DNA of 64,000 bases from the NCBI GenBank assembly GCA_037903475.1, contig JBAJFG010000002.1, forward strand, positions 2,728,001 through 2,792,000, written 5' to 3'. A program made the translations under genes and the position numbers. The DNA is from Ancylostoma caninum. Lineage: Eukaryota; Nematoda; Chromadorea; Rhabditida; Ancylostomatidae. Of the stretch, positions 35,631 through 45,380 are shown piece after piece. A model generated the notes under the pieces. It ran no database searches and was not told the DNA's origin. It saw nothing but the letters and a program-made list of their open reading frames with translations. Numbering within the stretch: the first letter of the stretch is position 1; every line of letters begins with the position of its first letter.

Positions 35631-36222
35631 TTCTGGTGTTTTTTTTTCTGAACTATGGAGCCCCGGCACATTTGCCCGTCATCAGTGCACCCGCATTACT
35701 TGTAAATCTCTGATTAATGGAAGAAGGTTAGGGAACATTCAGTTTGGTCAATTGCATGTGCTTTCAGGAAATGTCACAGTAGCTTGGGATGACTGGTTCT
35801 TCATTCTTTCTTCTTGTGTATTGGATTGTACTGTCCTTCTTAGAAACAAACACTGATCCTAGAACTTCCTAATCTATGCGGGACCTCGGGAATAAGTGCG
35901 CCAAACGCACACTCTCAAGTCAAGGACCGAGTGCGGCCACCGCTGCGCGACCCCTCATGATCCATTCGAGGAGAATCATGCCTAGTGCACCATAATTCTG
36001 TCGGATACAGCTAAAGCGCCAACAGAGGGGCTACTCTGCTCCGTACACCGCTGTTACGCAATGTCAAGTCGTTGTAAACATTCTCTCGCCCGGAGGGCTC
36101 GAGATCGTTAGAGTAGGCTCCCGCCACGAAACCCTGAAAGCGCTGTCTAAACCTCTCGCTTTCATCATTGGAGACTGTATCCATTTTTCCGTCAGTGCCG
36201 CCCTTACGGTGCTTTGTTAAGA

Positions 36223-37068
36223 GGATATATAAAAGTGAAAGTTTGTTTGTGTGTGTGTTTGTGTGTGTGTTTGTGTGTTTGTGTGTTCCTTATAGAAATC
36301 GCGGAGGATGAACCGATCGGGACCAAATTTTGCATGTAGGTTCCTCGGGGGCCGGCGGAGGTTATAGGCTACTTTGCACCTGGGATTATCGATTGATTCA
36401 TCGATTGCATCGATTGTATCGATTTTTTGCAATTTTTGCGCGAAGGTCGGTGAGGACATGTCTACTGGGGTTCTTTGATACGCTGAATACGAATATGACG
36501 ACCATTTTGCGCAAAATATTGATTTATTGATTTTATCGATTTTTTCTATTTTCGCTCGGGAACGGACAAAGACATGTCTCCTGGGGTTCCTCAATACGCT
36601 GAGTACGAATATGACAACCATTTTGCACGAAATATTGATTTATTGATTTTATCGATTTTTTTTTCATTTTCGCTCGGGGACGGACAAAGACATGTCTCCT
36701 GGGGTTCCTCAATTCGTTGAGTACGAATATGACAACCATTTCACACGAAATATTGATCTATTGATTTTATTGATTTTTGGCTCCTCCGCCGAATGGAGCG
36801 GCGAAGACATGTCTCCTGGGGTTCCTTGATATGCTGAGTATGAATATGAAAACCACTTTGTACGAATACATCGATTCAATGTCACCGAAATAACTTTGCT
36901 AACTTTTCGCCCACAAGTCGATGGAAAAGGGTCACCTGGGCGTTGCTAACATGCTGATCACCAAAATTATGGAGATGTTAATGAGTAATCGGTGATAGTA
37001 ATTGGCCTCAGCAGTGTGATGTACCCAAGGTAGTAAAACACCCGAGCGAAGCCGGGTAGAGCAGCTAG
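36223..37068 (+). mobile_element. Helitron-like element H2, copy 1
   Basis: The 3' end has a stem-loop CCCGAGCGAAGCCGGG, then TAGAGCAG, then CTAG followed by T, a textbook Helitron terminus. The 5' end begins near ATATATAAAAGTGAAAGTT and a TTTG/TG-rich tract (36,240-36,286); the initial TC is not preserved. The body has four imperfect units of about 117 bases with the landmark ACGCTGAATACGAATATGAC. No Rep/helicase frame. Confidence 0.7.
36480..36940. repeat. ~117-bp tandem repeat inside H2 copy 1
   Basis: Four units starting near 36,480, 36,596, 36,714 and 36,830. Each carries a CTGAGTACGAATATGA-like landmark, runs of ATCGATTTTTTC or ATTGATTT, and GACATGTCTCCTGGGGTTCC. Confidence 0.8.
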
Positions 37069-37086
37069 TATATATATAATATCATA

Positions 37087-37118
<32 letters not shown>
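37069..37118. repeat. (TA)n microsatellite
   Basis: AT-repeat tract between the H2 terminus and the hAT-type element; an interrupted part (ATATCATACTG) lies near 37,080. Confidence 0.85.
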
Positions 37119-37121
<3 letters not shown>

Positions 37122-37377
37122 TGGCGGACGCAGAAAGTGGGCGGGAGGGGGGGCGTGGGAAGAAAAGTGGGGTCTCCGCCGTTTTGGGGACCCAGACGGA
37201 AAATAAAATTAATAATAATATTAATTATAATAATAAACAATAAATAAAAAATATATTAAAAATAATAATAAAAATAAACAATTAAGGATAAACTAACACA
37301 AGATTTTTATTTGTATTGTAAAGTAATTTCGAAAATTTGGCGACCCATTCTCGGGGGGGGGTGGCTAGAGTTTTACA

Positions 37378-37665
37378 TTCGAAAATATTTTTCGAATATT
37401 CGAATATTCGAATTTTCGAAGTTTTGGGAACCCCCGAATTTTCGAATATTCGAATTTCCGAATTTTTGCGAACCATCGAATTTCCGAATATTCGAATTTT
37501 TGAGTAAACCCGGACCCTCGAATTTTCGAATATTCGAACTTTCGAATTTCTAGGGATCTCCGAATTTTCGAATATTCGAATTTTCGAATTTTTGCGAACC
37601 ACCGAATTTTCGAATATTCGAACTTTCGAATATTCGAATGTTCGAATATTTATTCGAATAACATT
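37378..37665. repeat. TTCGAA/ATATTCGAA tandem array, left
   Basis: Roughly 45-60-base units built from CGAATTTTCGAATATTCGAA, separated by short GC-richer spacers such as GGGAACCCC. Each core is itself a palindrome. Confidence 0.85.
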
Positions 37666-38739
37666 CCATTTGGTAAAAACATTTTGTACTCATGCATAGG
37701 CGAACAAGGCGATATGTTTGCCAATAGGCGAACAAGGCGATATGTTTGCCAATCACAACGGGCATGAAACTTTTCGGGTAGTAAGTTTCATCTGCCGTTT
37801 TGGAATTTCTCACAACCTTCTCATGAGTGGAAGCTTGTGCTGCTGTGGAGTTGGTCCCTCATCCGTTTTAGAATTGCAACTGGTTGAAATTCCTAAGCTT
37901 AAGAACGCTTATCTCACTTGAGGTCTGTAACCATCATTAAAGGATCGTAAAGTGGATGAAACCCTTCGAACGTGAGAAGGCTTTCGCTTTAATATCTCTG
38001 TGTTGTAGTTTAACAAAACGAGCCATGGTAGTGAATGTAGAGGTAGAGGTTTTGACGCGGAAAAATAATGTTGGGTACAGTGGTTCAGTTACCTTGCTCA
38101 TGAATGAGTTTCCAGCTATCAACAAAAAAGCGCCAGCGACATAAAAAAAACACTGCGTGTTATCCCGTTCCTCATTATTACTTCTGTTTATCGGGTCCAA
38201 TTGCATTCTTGTACGTTGAATGTTAAGACCAACAGAACTTCTATAACAAGAAGTCGGAGTATGTTTGGGCAGAAAGGTTAATAGGAGGATCTCAAGATTT
38301 TGTGTGAGCTTCGAATTCCATTACTGACGGTTATGCACTTAGAAAGAGTTTCAACGAAGCAGTAGTCGGGAATCAGCTAAATATAAGGAGAAATGCTGTG
38401 TAAAAGTTATTATTGTTGTTTGCAGTTCACTTACATAGTTCTGGAGGAAAGGCTTGAATAATTGGAAGTTTAGTTGAAACTGCTGGTTTCTCAAGTGTCT
38501 AGAAAAGTACATACGTAGGTTTTACCGGAGAGATCATCGTCGCCAATGTCGTAAACCTCGTAGGATTGCAGTTTCAAAGCTTTCAAATGCAGTTGGTGAC
38601 TTTTGAATGCGTGCAAAGATGTGAGCAGGTTTTTGGGAAAATTGAGATTAAAATGAGAAACTGGACTGGAGTTTCAGTGGGAATGGTTCTTCATCGAGAA
38701 AATGGAACTGAAATAACAATTGCGAAGCAGAACAATTGC

Positions 38740-38992
38740 AAATATTCGAATTTTCGGCCTGAAATTTTCGAATATTCGAATTTTCGAATAATCCCGAACC
38801 CTCGAATTTTCGAATATTCGAACTTTCGAATATTGCAAGGCCATCGAATTTTCGAATATTCGAATTTTCGAATTTTTTGGGACCACCGATTTTTCGAATA
38901 TTCGAACTTTCGAGTTTTTCGGAGCCTCCGAGTTTTCGAATATTCGAATTTTCGAATATTCGAACATTCGAATAAATATTCGAATTTTATTC
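38740..38992. repeat. TTCGAA/ATATTCGAA tandem array, right
   Basis: Same unit and same orientation as the left array; for example ACCCTCGAATTTTCGAATAT occurs in both. It ends with a similar tail (TTCGAAT..., then GGTCAAAAC, compared with GGTAAAAAC on the left). Confidence 0.85.
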
Positions 38993-39056
38993 GATTCGGT
39001 CAAAACTCTAGGGGGGGCGCGCGCCCCCCCCCCCCCCCCCCCCCCTGCGTCCGCCA

Positions 39057-39060
<4 letters not shown>

Positions 39061-39091
<31 letters not shown>

Positions 39092-39125
39092 TATATATAT
39101 AATACATATAATATATATATATATA
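39061..39125. repeat. (TA)n microsatellite
   Basis: AT-repeat tract between the hAT-type element and the RTE element, with a short TGTATT interruption. Confidence 0.9.
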
Positions 39126-39126
39126 C

Positions 39127-42100
39127 CCCTTCATGTGCCACCTCATCGCGGTGAAGGGGTGAACATCTACCAGAGTTCATCTCTGGGAGATGGCCAACGG
39201 CACAAACGGCCACGCAGTTCAGAACCGCACTACTTGTAGTGCGTGAACGGGCGGCCCTTGGATAGCTCCGGCAAGGCACTCCAGGGGTAACCAGGCCACC
39301 AGAAAAGCCACGACATTCGCAACAGAGAGAAAACCGGCCCGAAATCGGACATGCTCTCCCACGGCGCCCGGAGATGCCCCTGCCGAGGACGGAAGAGGAA
39401 AGGGACGGGGCGCCACTGGAAATCCCGATAAACGATTTGGACAATGCTTGGACATCTGCACATACAATTGCCGGTCAGCCGCATCCGACGCAGACTTGAG
39501 AACTCTTCTCCACATATCTAAGAGGCTCAGGTACGATGTCATATGTCTGCAAGAGACGAAAACGAAAACCCCGTATGCAAGAAGAATGGAAAGCGGAGAA
39601 CTGATTATAATGGGGCAAAAGATTGATGCGAAGAACGTTGGGGGGGGGGTCGGTTTCTTGATCCACCCAAGAGTACAGCCCAGCATTCATTCGCACGAAA
39701 TTCTGAGTCCGCGTATTGCTGTGCTACGATTACGAACGACGAAGAAAGCGACCATCACCATTGTAAACTGCTACGCTCCTAACTCTGTTGCCAGCGAAGA
39801 GGACAAAGACAACTTCTACTCTGAGCTGGAAGCAGTAGTTAAGAAGGAAAAGTCATACTACAAATACATATGCGGGGATTTCAACGCCCTTGTAGGAAAT
39901 GGAAGCGACGGAAACTGGAGACTAGGTCGACACGGAAATGAAGCTAGGAACGACAATGGCTTCCGTCTATTAGATCTAATGTCTTGTTGCAACCTGTTTC
40001 ATGGAAACTCCATCTTCGAGAAGCCTCAACACAGACGGTGGACCTGGGAAAGTCCTAACTGACAAACTCATTCAGAGCTAGACCACATCCTCACGAACCG
40101 AAGATGGAGCCTGATGGACACTTCAGTAGTACCTCTTTTGACACCGGATCCGACCACAGACTGCTACGGGCCAAGATACGACTCAGCGATCGCATATCCA
40201 AAAGAGACACACATCGTGGGCCACCTATACGCTCTCCTGAGTATGATGAATCCGAACTGCAGAAAGCCATGAATGCATACAACTGGAGAAAGGAGGAAGA
40301 TCCCACAGAAGACTATGAAGAATTAGCGAAAGGGCTGATATTTTGTGCTAAAGCAGCTATGATGAACTACAAACAGAGAGGAGAAAGGCTTAACCCAAAG
40401 GCCAAACAATTGCTGCGCCGTAGAGGTGAAGTCAAAAGAGATCAGGCAGCAACGCATTTGGAGAAAGTTGTCATCATTAAAGCCTGTCGCGCGGCCATGA
40501 AGGAATCCCTTAGAGAGCACCGCAAAAATAAGCTACTTTCGACAGTTGCTCAGAGGAAAAGCCTGAAACGATGCCGACGAGAACTCTCGGACTATTCTGC
40601 TGTGACCACGTGCCTGAAAGACAAACAGGGAATACCCAAAACGAAGAGGACGGACATGGAACGCATTGTAACGGACTTTTATACAAATCTGTACCGCTCA
40701 ACTACGGTTGTCCCAAGACGCCCATCCCCCACTGAAGAAAAGCCACCACCCATTCTGGTCTCGGAAGTGAGAATTGCAATTCAATCGCTGAGAAAGGGGA
40801 CAGCCCCAGGACCCGATGGCATTACAGCGGACTTGCTTAGAGTCGGAGGATATACAAAGCATAAACTCTTAGCAGATCACTTTACCTCCCATCTCGAAGC
40901 TGGCATCATTCCCGATCAGTGGAAGAGCTCCAAGACAGTGTTGATCTTCAAAAAAGGTGACAAAGAAGATATCGAAAACTACCGCCCTATTGCTTTGTTG
41001 TCTATACCGTACAAACTGTTCACGAAGATCATTCTGAACCGGCTTGAAACCACGCTTGATGAGTACCAGCCAATAGAACAGGCAGGTTTCAGAAAAGGCT
41101 TTTGCTGTATGGACCACATTCACACTATCGTCCAGCTGATTGAGAGATGCAGGGAATACACGATGCCTCTGATCCTCACATTCGTCGACTACAGAAAAGC
41201 ATTCGACTCCGTCGAAACGAATGCAGTCTTGAATGCGCTCATACATGCAGGAGTAGATCCAGCTTACGTGAACATTCTTGAGCAGTGCAATGTCGGAACA
41301 ACGACGACAATCCAGTTGTTTGACAAAAAACTACGCATTCCGATCGGAAAAGGTGTCCGACAAGGTGACACAATATCGCCAAAACTGTTCACGTCAGCCC
41401 TCCAGTATGCTATGTCTCGACTGAACTGGGAAGACAAAGGTATCACGATCGACGGAAAGAAGCTCTCAAACCTACGATTCGCAGACGACGTGGTTCTTGT
41501 TAGCAACAACACATCAGAGATGAACCAGCTGCTAAACGAGCTGAACGAAGTGAGCAAGAGCATCGGGCTGGAAATGAATATGAAGAAGACACAGATGATG
41601 GCAAATCAGTGGTGTGACAACGGAATAGTACAGCTGGATGGAATTATCTTGAGGAAAGTAGACAGCTACGTTTACCTGGGACGTGAAGTAAATATGACGA
41701 ACGACTTGACAGGCGAAATTGGGCGAAGAAGAAAAGCGGCGTGGGCAGCCATGGACACGATTCGAGAAACGACAAGTCAAATCAGGGACTCGAAGCTGCG
41801 AGCTCACCTATTTGATTCTACGGTACTTCCGGCACTGTGTTATGCTACTGAAACATGGACGGACAACAGAAACATCTCCTTGGCTATGAGAACGACACAC
41901 AGGGCCTTGGAAAGATGTCTTCTGGGAACGAATAGATGGAAGCAATGGAAATGCGGCCTCAGTAGCAAAGACTTGAGGAAGGAATCGAAGATCAAGGACC
42001 TGACAGACTACATGGCATCCGCAAAGCATCGGTGGGCAGGACACGTGATGCGCCGAACTGACGACAGATGGAGCACGAGATCAACTCTCTGGACTCCCTT

Positions 42101-42280
42101 GAACGTCAAAAGACCCCTCGGCCGACCCTTCACGCGCTGGTCTGATACATTTTCCAGGTCGTTTAAACAAAGAGAACTGACGAACTGGATGAGAGCGGCC
42201 CGAGACAGGAGAACCTGGAGCGAATGTGGTCCACACTGAGAAGACCAACCCAGCAGTGAAGATGGACCATCAAAGTATCA
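39127..42280 (+). mobile_element. RTE-clade LINE, second copy, inserted in a (TA)n tract
   Basis: A 5' leader starts after the TA tract with CCCCTTCATGTGCCACCTC; the coding part follows, and the 3' end has direct repeats of ATCAAAGT before another TA tract. It is only moderately similar in protein to the element at 24.6-28.0 kb, so it belongs to a different RTE family. Confidence 0.8.
39448..42239 (+). pseudogene. RTE endonuclease/reverse transcriptase, broken by a stop and a frameshift
   Basis: The endonuclease begins MDICTYNCRSAASD, with LQETKTKTP and ICGDFNALVG. A TGA at 40060-40062 interrupts it after RRWTWESPN. Downstream the same frame resumes (SELDHILTNRRW), then the frame changes by one base near 40,130, after which SDHRLLRAKIRL reads on without a break to 42239. 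The reverse transcriptase shows VLIFKKGD, EQAGFRKGF, AFDSVE (near 41,200), GVRQGDTISPKLF and FADDVVLV (near 41,480), then RWAGHVMRR. The catalytic Asp residues are kept, so the lesions look recent. A run of nine G near 39,642 stays in frame. Confidence 0.9.
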
Positions 42281-42286
42281 AAGTAA

Positions 42287-42338
<52 letters not shown>
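42281..42338. repeat. (TA)n microsatellite
   Basis: The longest TA tract in the window, between the RTE tail and Helitron-like copy C. Confidence 0.9.
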
Positions 42339-42339
<1 letters not shown>

Positions 42340-42340
<1 letters not shown>

Positions 42341-44279
42341 TAGCGCCCCTTCGGGACGCTAGAAAGTGGGGTGGGGCAGCCACTTGAGGCATGTGCAAAA
42401 GCTCCACACGTGCAAAATGCTTAGAAAATTAGAAAATAAGCAAAATTAATCATTAACTGAGCTCAAATTCAAAAACCTTCTTATAAGTTACGTATAAGAG
42501 AAGCAGAACAAATCTTCCAATGGGCCCAAACATGAAGTTCTTCTTATGAGTTGAGTATGCGAATGAGAAGTTCGTTCCCTATCGTATGGCGTATTCGTGC
42601 GTATTCCTCACTATCGGGCCAACGCAGACGCGTTCTCCATCGGCGGAACTGTATCCTGCCATACATCGGTGGAACTGCATCCTGCCCAAATTATTGGACA
42701 AAGCGAAATTGTATCCGAGTGTTTTCCACGCTACTGGGCCGCAGCGGACTTTCCTCCATCGGTGGACCCGTATTCTGGCGCCATCTTCACACATTAGGCC
42801 TGAACCGTATCCTGGTATTCTCCATTTTACTGAGTCACAGCGGACCAGTATATGTTGGCGGACCCGTATCCTGGTGTTATCCATACTACTGGGCCACGGC
42901 GGGCCTTTCCTCCATCAGAGCGCCCGCATTCTGGCCCCTTCCTCACAGCTAGGGCAAGCCGGATCCGTTCTCCAGGGGCGGGTTCGCATCCTGTCATTCT
43001 TAACACTAAAGTGAACCCGTATCCTGGTGTCCCCCGCACCATTGGGCCCTCGCGGGCCTTTTCTCCATAGCTGCACCCACGTCATGGCGTTCCCCACAGC
43101 ACTGGGCCACGGCGGGCCCTTTCTCATCGCTGGACCCGTGTCATTGAGTTCCCCACGGCACTGGGCCACGGCGGGCCCTTTCTCCATCGGTGGACCCGTG
43201 TCTCGGCGTTCCCCGCATCACTGGGCCATGGCGGGCCCTTTCTTCATCGGTGGACCCGAGTCATGGCGTTCCCCACAGCACTGGGCCCTAGCGGGCCTTT
43301 TCTCCATAGCTGGACCCACCTCATAGCGTTCCCCACAGCACTGGGCCACGGCGGGCCCTTTCTCCATAGCTGGACCCACCTCATGGCGTTCCCCACAGCA
43401 CTGGGCCACGGCGGGCCCTTTCTCCATCGATGAACCCGTGGCGTCTCGGCGGGCCTTTTCCCATGGCGTTCCCCACAGCACTGGGCCACGGCGGGCCCTT
43501 TCTCCATAGCTGGACCCACCTCATGGCGTTCCCCACAGCACTGGGCCACGGCGGGCCCTTTCTCCATCGGTGGACCCGTTTCTTGGCGTTCCCCACAGCA
43601 CTGGGCCACGGCGGGCCCTTTCTCCATCGGTGAATCCATGTCATGGAGTTTCTCGCACCACTGGGCCACGGCGGGCCTTTTCTCCATCGATGGACCCGTA
43701 TCTTGGCGTCCCCCGCTCCATTGGACCCTAGCGGGCCTTTTCTCCATAGCTGGACCCACCTCATGGCGTTGCCCACAGCACTGGGTCACGGCGGGCCCTT
43801 TCTCCATCCGTGAACCCGTATCCGTATTTAGTTGATTGGATATACAATGTCATGCCTTCCTATTTAGAGGCGATGCGGCAATAGCACTCACCAGATGAGA
43901 CGACCGCGTAGGTCCACCCTCCCGAGCTTCCGAGACGCGGCAGTCCTCATAGCACCCGTCCATCTCTTCCTGCAAGTCCACTCAGCGTCGCATCAGTGGA
44001 AGGCTGGTTTTCCTGCTGCGTATATTGTGCAGTCTGAAAGCTCGTAAACACTCCTTCACTCCTATGCGGCGAGACCGCCGGCGAAGGTGATGAAATCACC
44101 ATCCCGTGCATGCGGGAGAGCCAGCAGTGACGTAATTTCGGGTCCCGAAGCGAACGTGTCTGCGTCCATGGAAATCGGCCATTTCGCCACACAGTCTGCG
44201 CCTCAAGATTGCGGTGTCTATGAGTGCCGCCCCGTATCTCTAGCCGCTCTGGCCCCCTTACGGCGCTTTGTTTAATAGA
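42340..44279 (-). mobile_element. Helitron-like element H1, copy C
   Basis: On the minus strand it starts TCTATTAAACAAAGCGCC at 44279 and ends GGCGCTAG at 42340, followed by a T in the TA tract. The non-array end (43,830-44,279) is clearly related to that of copy A (31,760-32,288). The body is a 60-base minisatellite. No protein-coding content is supported. Confidence 0.6.
42555..43822. repeat. 60-bp minisatellite array, copy C
   Basis: An almost exact 60-base period from 43,080 to 43,820, with landmarks CCCCACAGCACTGGGCCACG, GCGGGCCCTTTCTCCAT, TGGACCC. Units here are the most uniform of the three arrays. The minus-strand frame of 187 codons (43244-43807) is repeat-derived. Confidence 0.9.
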
Positions 44280-44422
44280 TTCGGGTCCCGAAGCGAACGT
44301 GTCTGCGTCCATGGAAATCGGCCATTTCGCCACACAGTCTGCGCCTCAAGATTGCGGTGTCTATGAGTGCCGCCCCGTATCTCTAGCCGCTCTGGCCCCC
44401 TTACGGCGCTTTGTTTAATAGA
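44137..44422. repeat. 143-bp exact-looking tandem duplication of the H1 terminus
   Basis: 44137-44279 and 44280-44422 carry the same sequence, starting TTCGGGTCCCGAAGCGAACG and ending TTTGTTTAATAGA. The copied segment is the 5' terminal part of H1 copy C as read on the minus strand. Confidence 0.9.
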
Positions 44423-45299
44423 TATATATATGATTCGAAAGCGCTATTCTTCCTCTACAAGAATGTTCTAAACAGTTTTTCTTAAAGCGATAGATTGCCT
44501 AAGTTTTAAGCCTGCGAAGTGGATGAACGAGTCATTGAAAAACAGCGCAACCGACAGCCACCTATTCTGCCAATCAGTTGAAGCTCGAAAGGCTATCAAA
44601 ACTCGCCACTTGACCTTTGCTGAGCATGAAAGAGATGTTTTGCCTGAAATGAGTGACCATCAGCGCTTTTCTAAGATCAAAGAAGACATATTTGGCTTCG
44701 ATGACAGCAACCAATTCGATTGAAGGAATTTCCAACATGAAGACCCGGGAATTGCTCTAAAGGAATCATATGGTCTAGGTGGACGTCATACTTCTCAAAG
44801 CCGCCAAACAACTGAAATAATTCCGCTAAAGAAATCCAATCGCGAGGGTCTAGTCATCCTGCTCCATGGTGTCGTCAGACCCCACTTTCCAAAAATCGTC
44901 AAACTGCCGCTACAGCAGTTCAACTGTCGATGTCCTCTAGCGTTTATATTCTACTGAGCATACACGTTCAAACAGTATGGGAAGCTTTCTGCTCCCTACT
45001 GGATACAGGGAGGAGATTGGGTTTTTCCCCGAATCGGCGTTTTTCTTCTTAAGCCTAAAAGTAGTAATTCAATAGCTCTGCGAAAGCACTTGATGATATG
45101 AATGTAGAGGAAGAAAAGCGCTTTTGAAAGGTATGGTGCATGTTAGAGAAAACTCGCAATTGGGTGGAGAAAATCGCAGCTAAAAAAAGCGCAAGGACTT
45201 ATGTTAACACCTCGTACATAAATTTTTCAGTGCTATAGATCGCGCTTGCTGCGTATCTCTGAATTTTGTGAGCTCGAGTTTCAAAGAAGGCGATCATCA

Positions 45300-45380
45300 G
45301 GCTTGGAGAGAGAATGTGTTTGGCAAGACATTTTACGGGTTAATATCTTGCTTGGCAAGACATTTTCCGGGAGAATAGGT
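45300..45380. repeat. GGCAAGACATTTT repeats
   Basis: Two copies of TTGGCAAGACATTTT followed by ACGGG or CCGGG, about 38 bases apart, in an otherwise featureless stretch. Confidence 0.5.

Larger units (their letters stand above)
32289..36222 (-). mobile_element. Helitron-like element H1, copy B (tandem to copy A)
   Basis: On the minus strand its CTAG terminus (32289-32292 on +) directly abuts the TC start of copy A, with no base between. Its own start near 36,222 reads TCTTAACAAAGCACCGTAAG, a slightly shortened form of the other copies. The first 130 bases at 32,289 are nearly identical to 42,340 onward. The body is an expanded 60-base minisatellite, interrupted by a 222-base hAT MITE. About 600 bases near its 5' end (35,640-36,220) are not in the array and have no gene. 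Confidence 0.6.
37119..39059. mobile_element. 1.9-kb hAT-type non-autonomous element
   Basis: Perfect 15-base ends, CAGTGGCGGACGCAG and CTGCGTCCGCCACTG, bounded by (TA)n so the target duplication cannot be read. The left 250 bases closely match the 222-base MITE at 32899. It contains two AT-rich arrays of TTCGAA-type palindromes and a middle part (37,690-38,740) with no recognisable transposase. The right end has a long poly-C run (39,024-39,045). Confidence 0.75.
30419..45211. mobile_element. TA-type MITE split by ~14 kb of nested insertions
   Basis: The left end GGTGTTAACATAAGTCCTTG (30419) and its inverted counterpart ending at 45211 belong to one element. The left piece runs to about 30,498 and the right piece resumes at about 44,431. 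Joined, they match the uninterrupted copy at 60106-60966 in order and length (about 856 against 861 bases). The breakpoint is an AT-rich site: the intact copy has CATATGTGATTCGGAAGCGC where this one has CATAT, the insertion, then ATGATTCGAAAGCGC. Everything between is younger than this element. Confidence 0.8.

Noticed and set aside
38566..39060. 164-codon plus-strand frame with repeated FEYSNFRIF
   Set aside because: It is the TTCGAA-rich array translated; the opposite strand is also open.
43244..43807. 187-codon minus-strand frame with repeated EKGPAVAQCCGER
   Set aside because: It is exactly the 60-base unit of array C translated; overlapping frames on both strands are equally open.
30419..45211. 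A CRISPR array or satellite centromere as explanation for the repeats
   Set aside because: Units are 60 bases without spacers, the context is eukaryotic, and the arrays are bounded by transposon-like ends.
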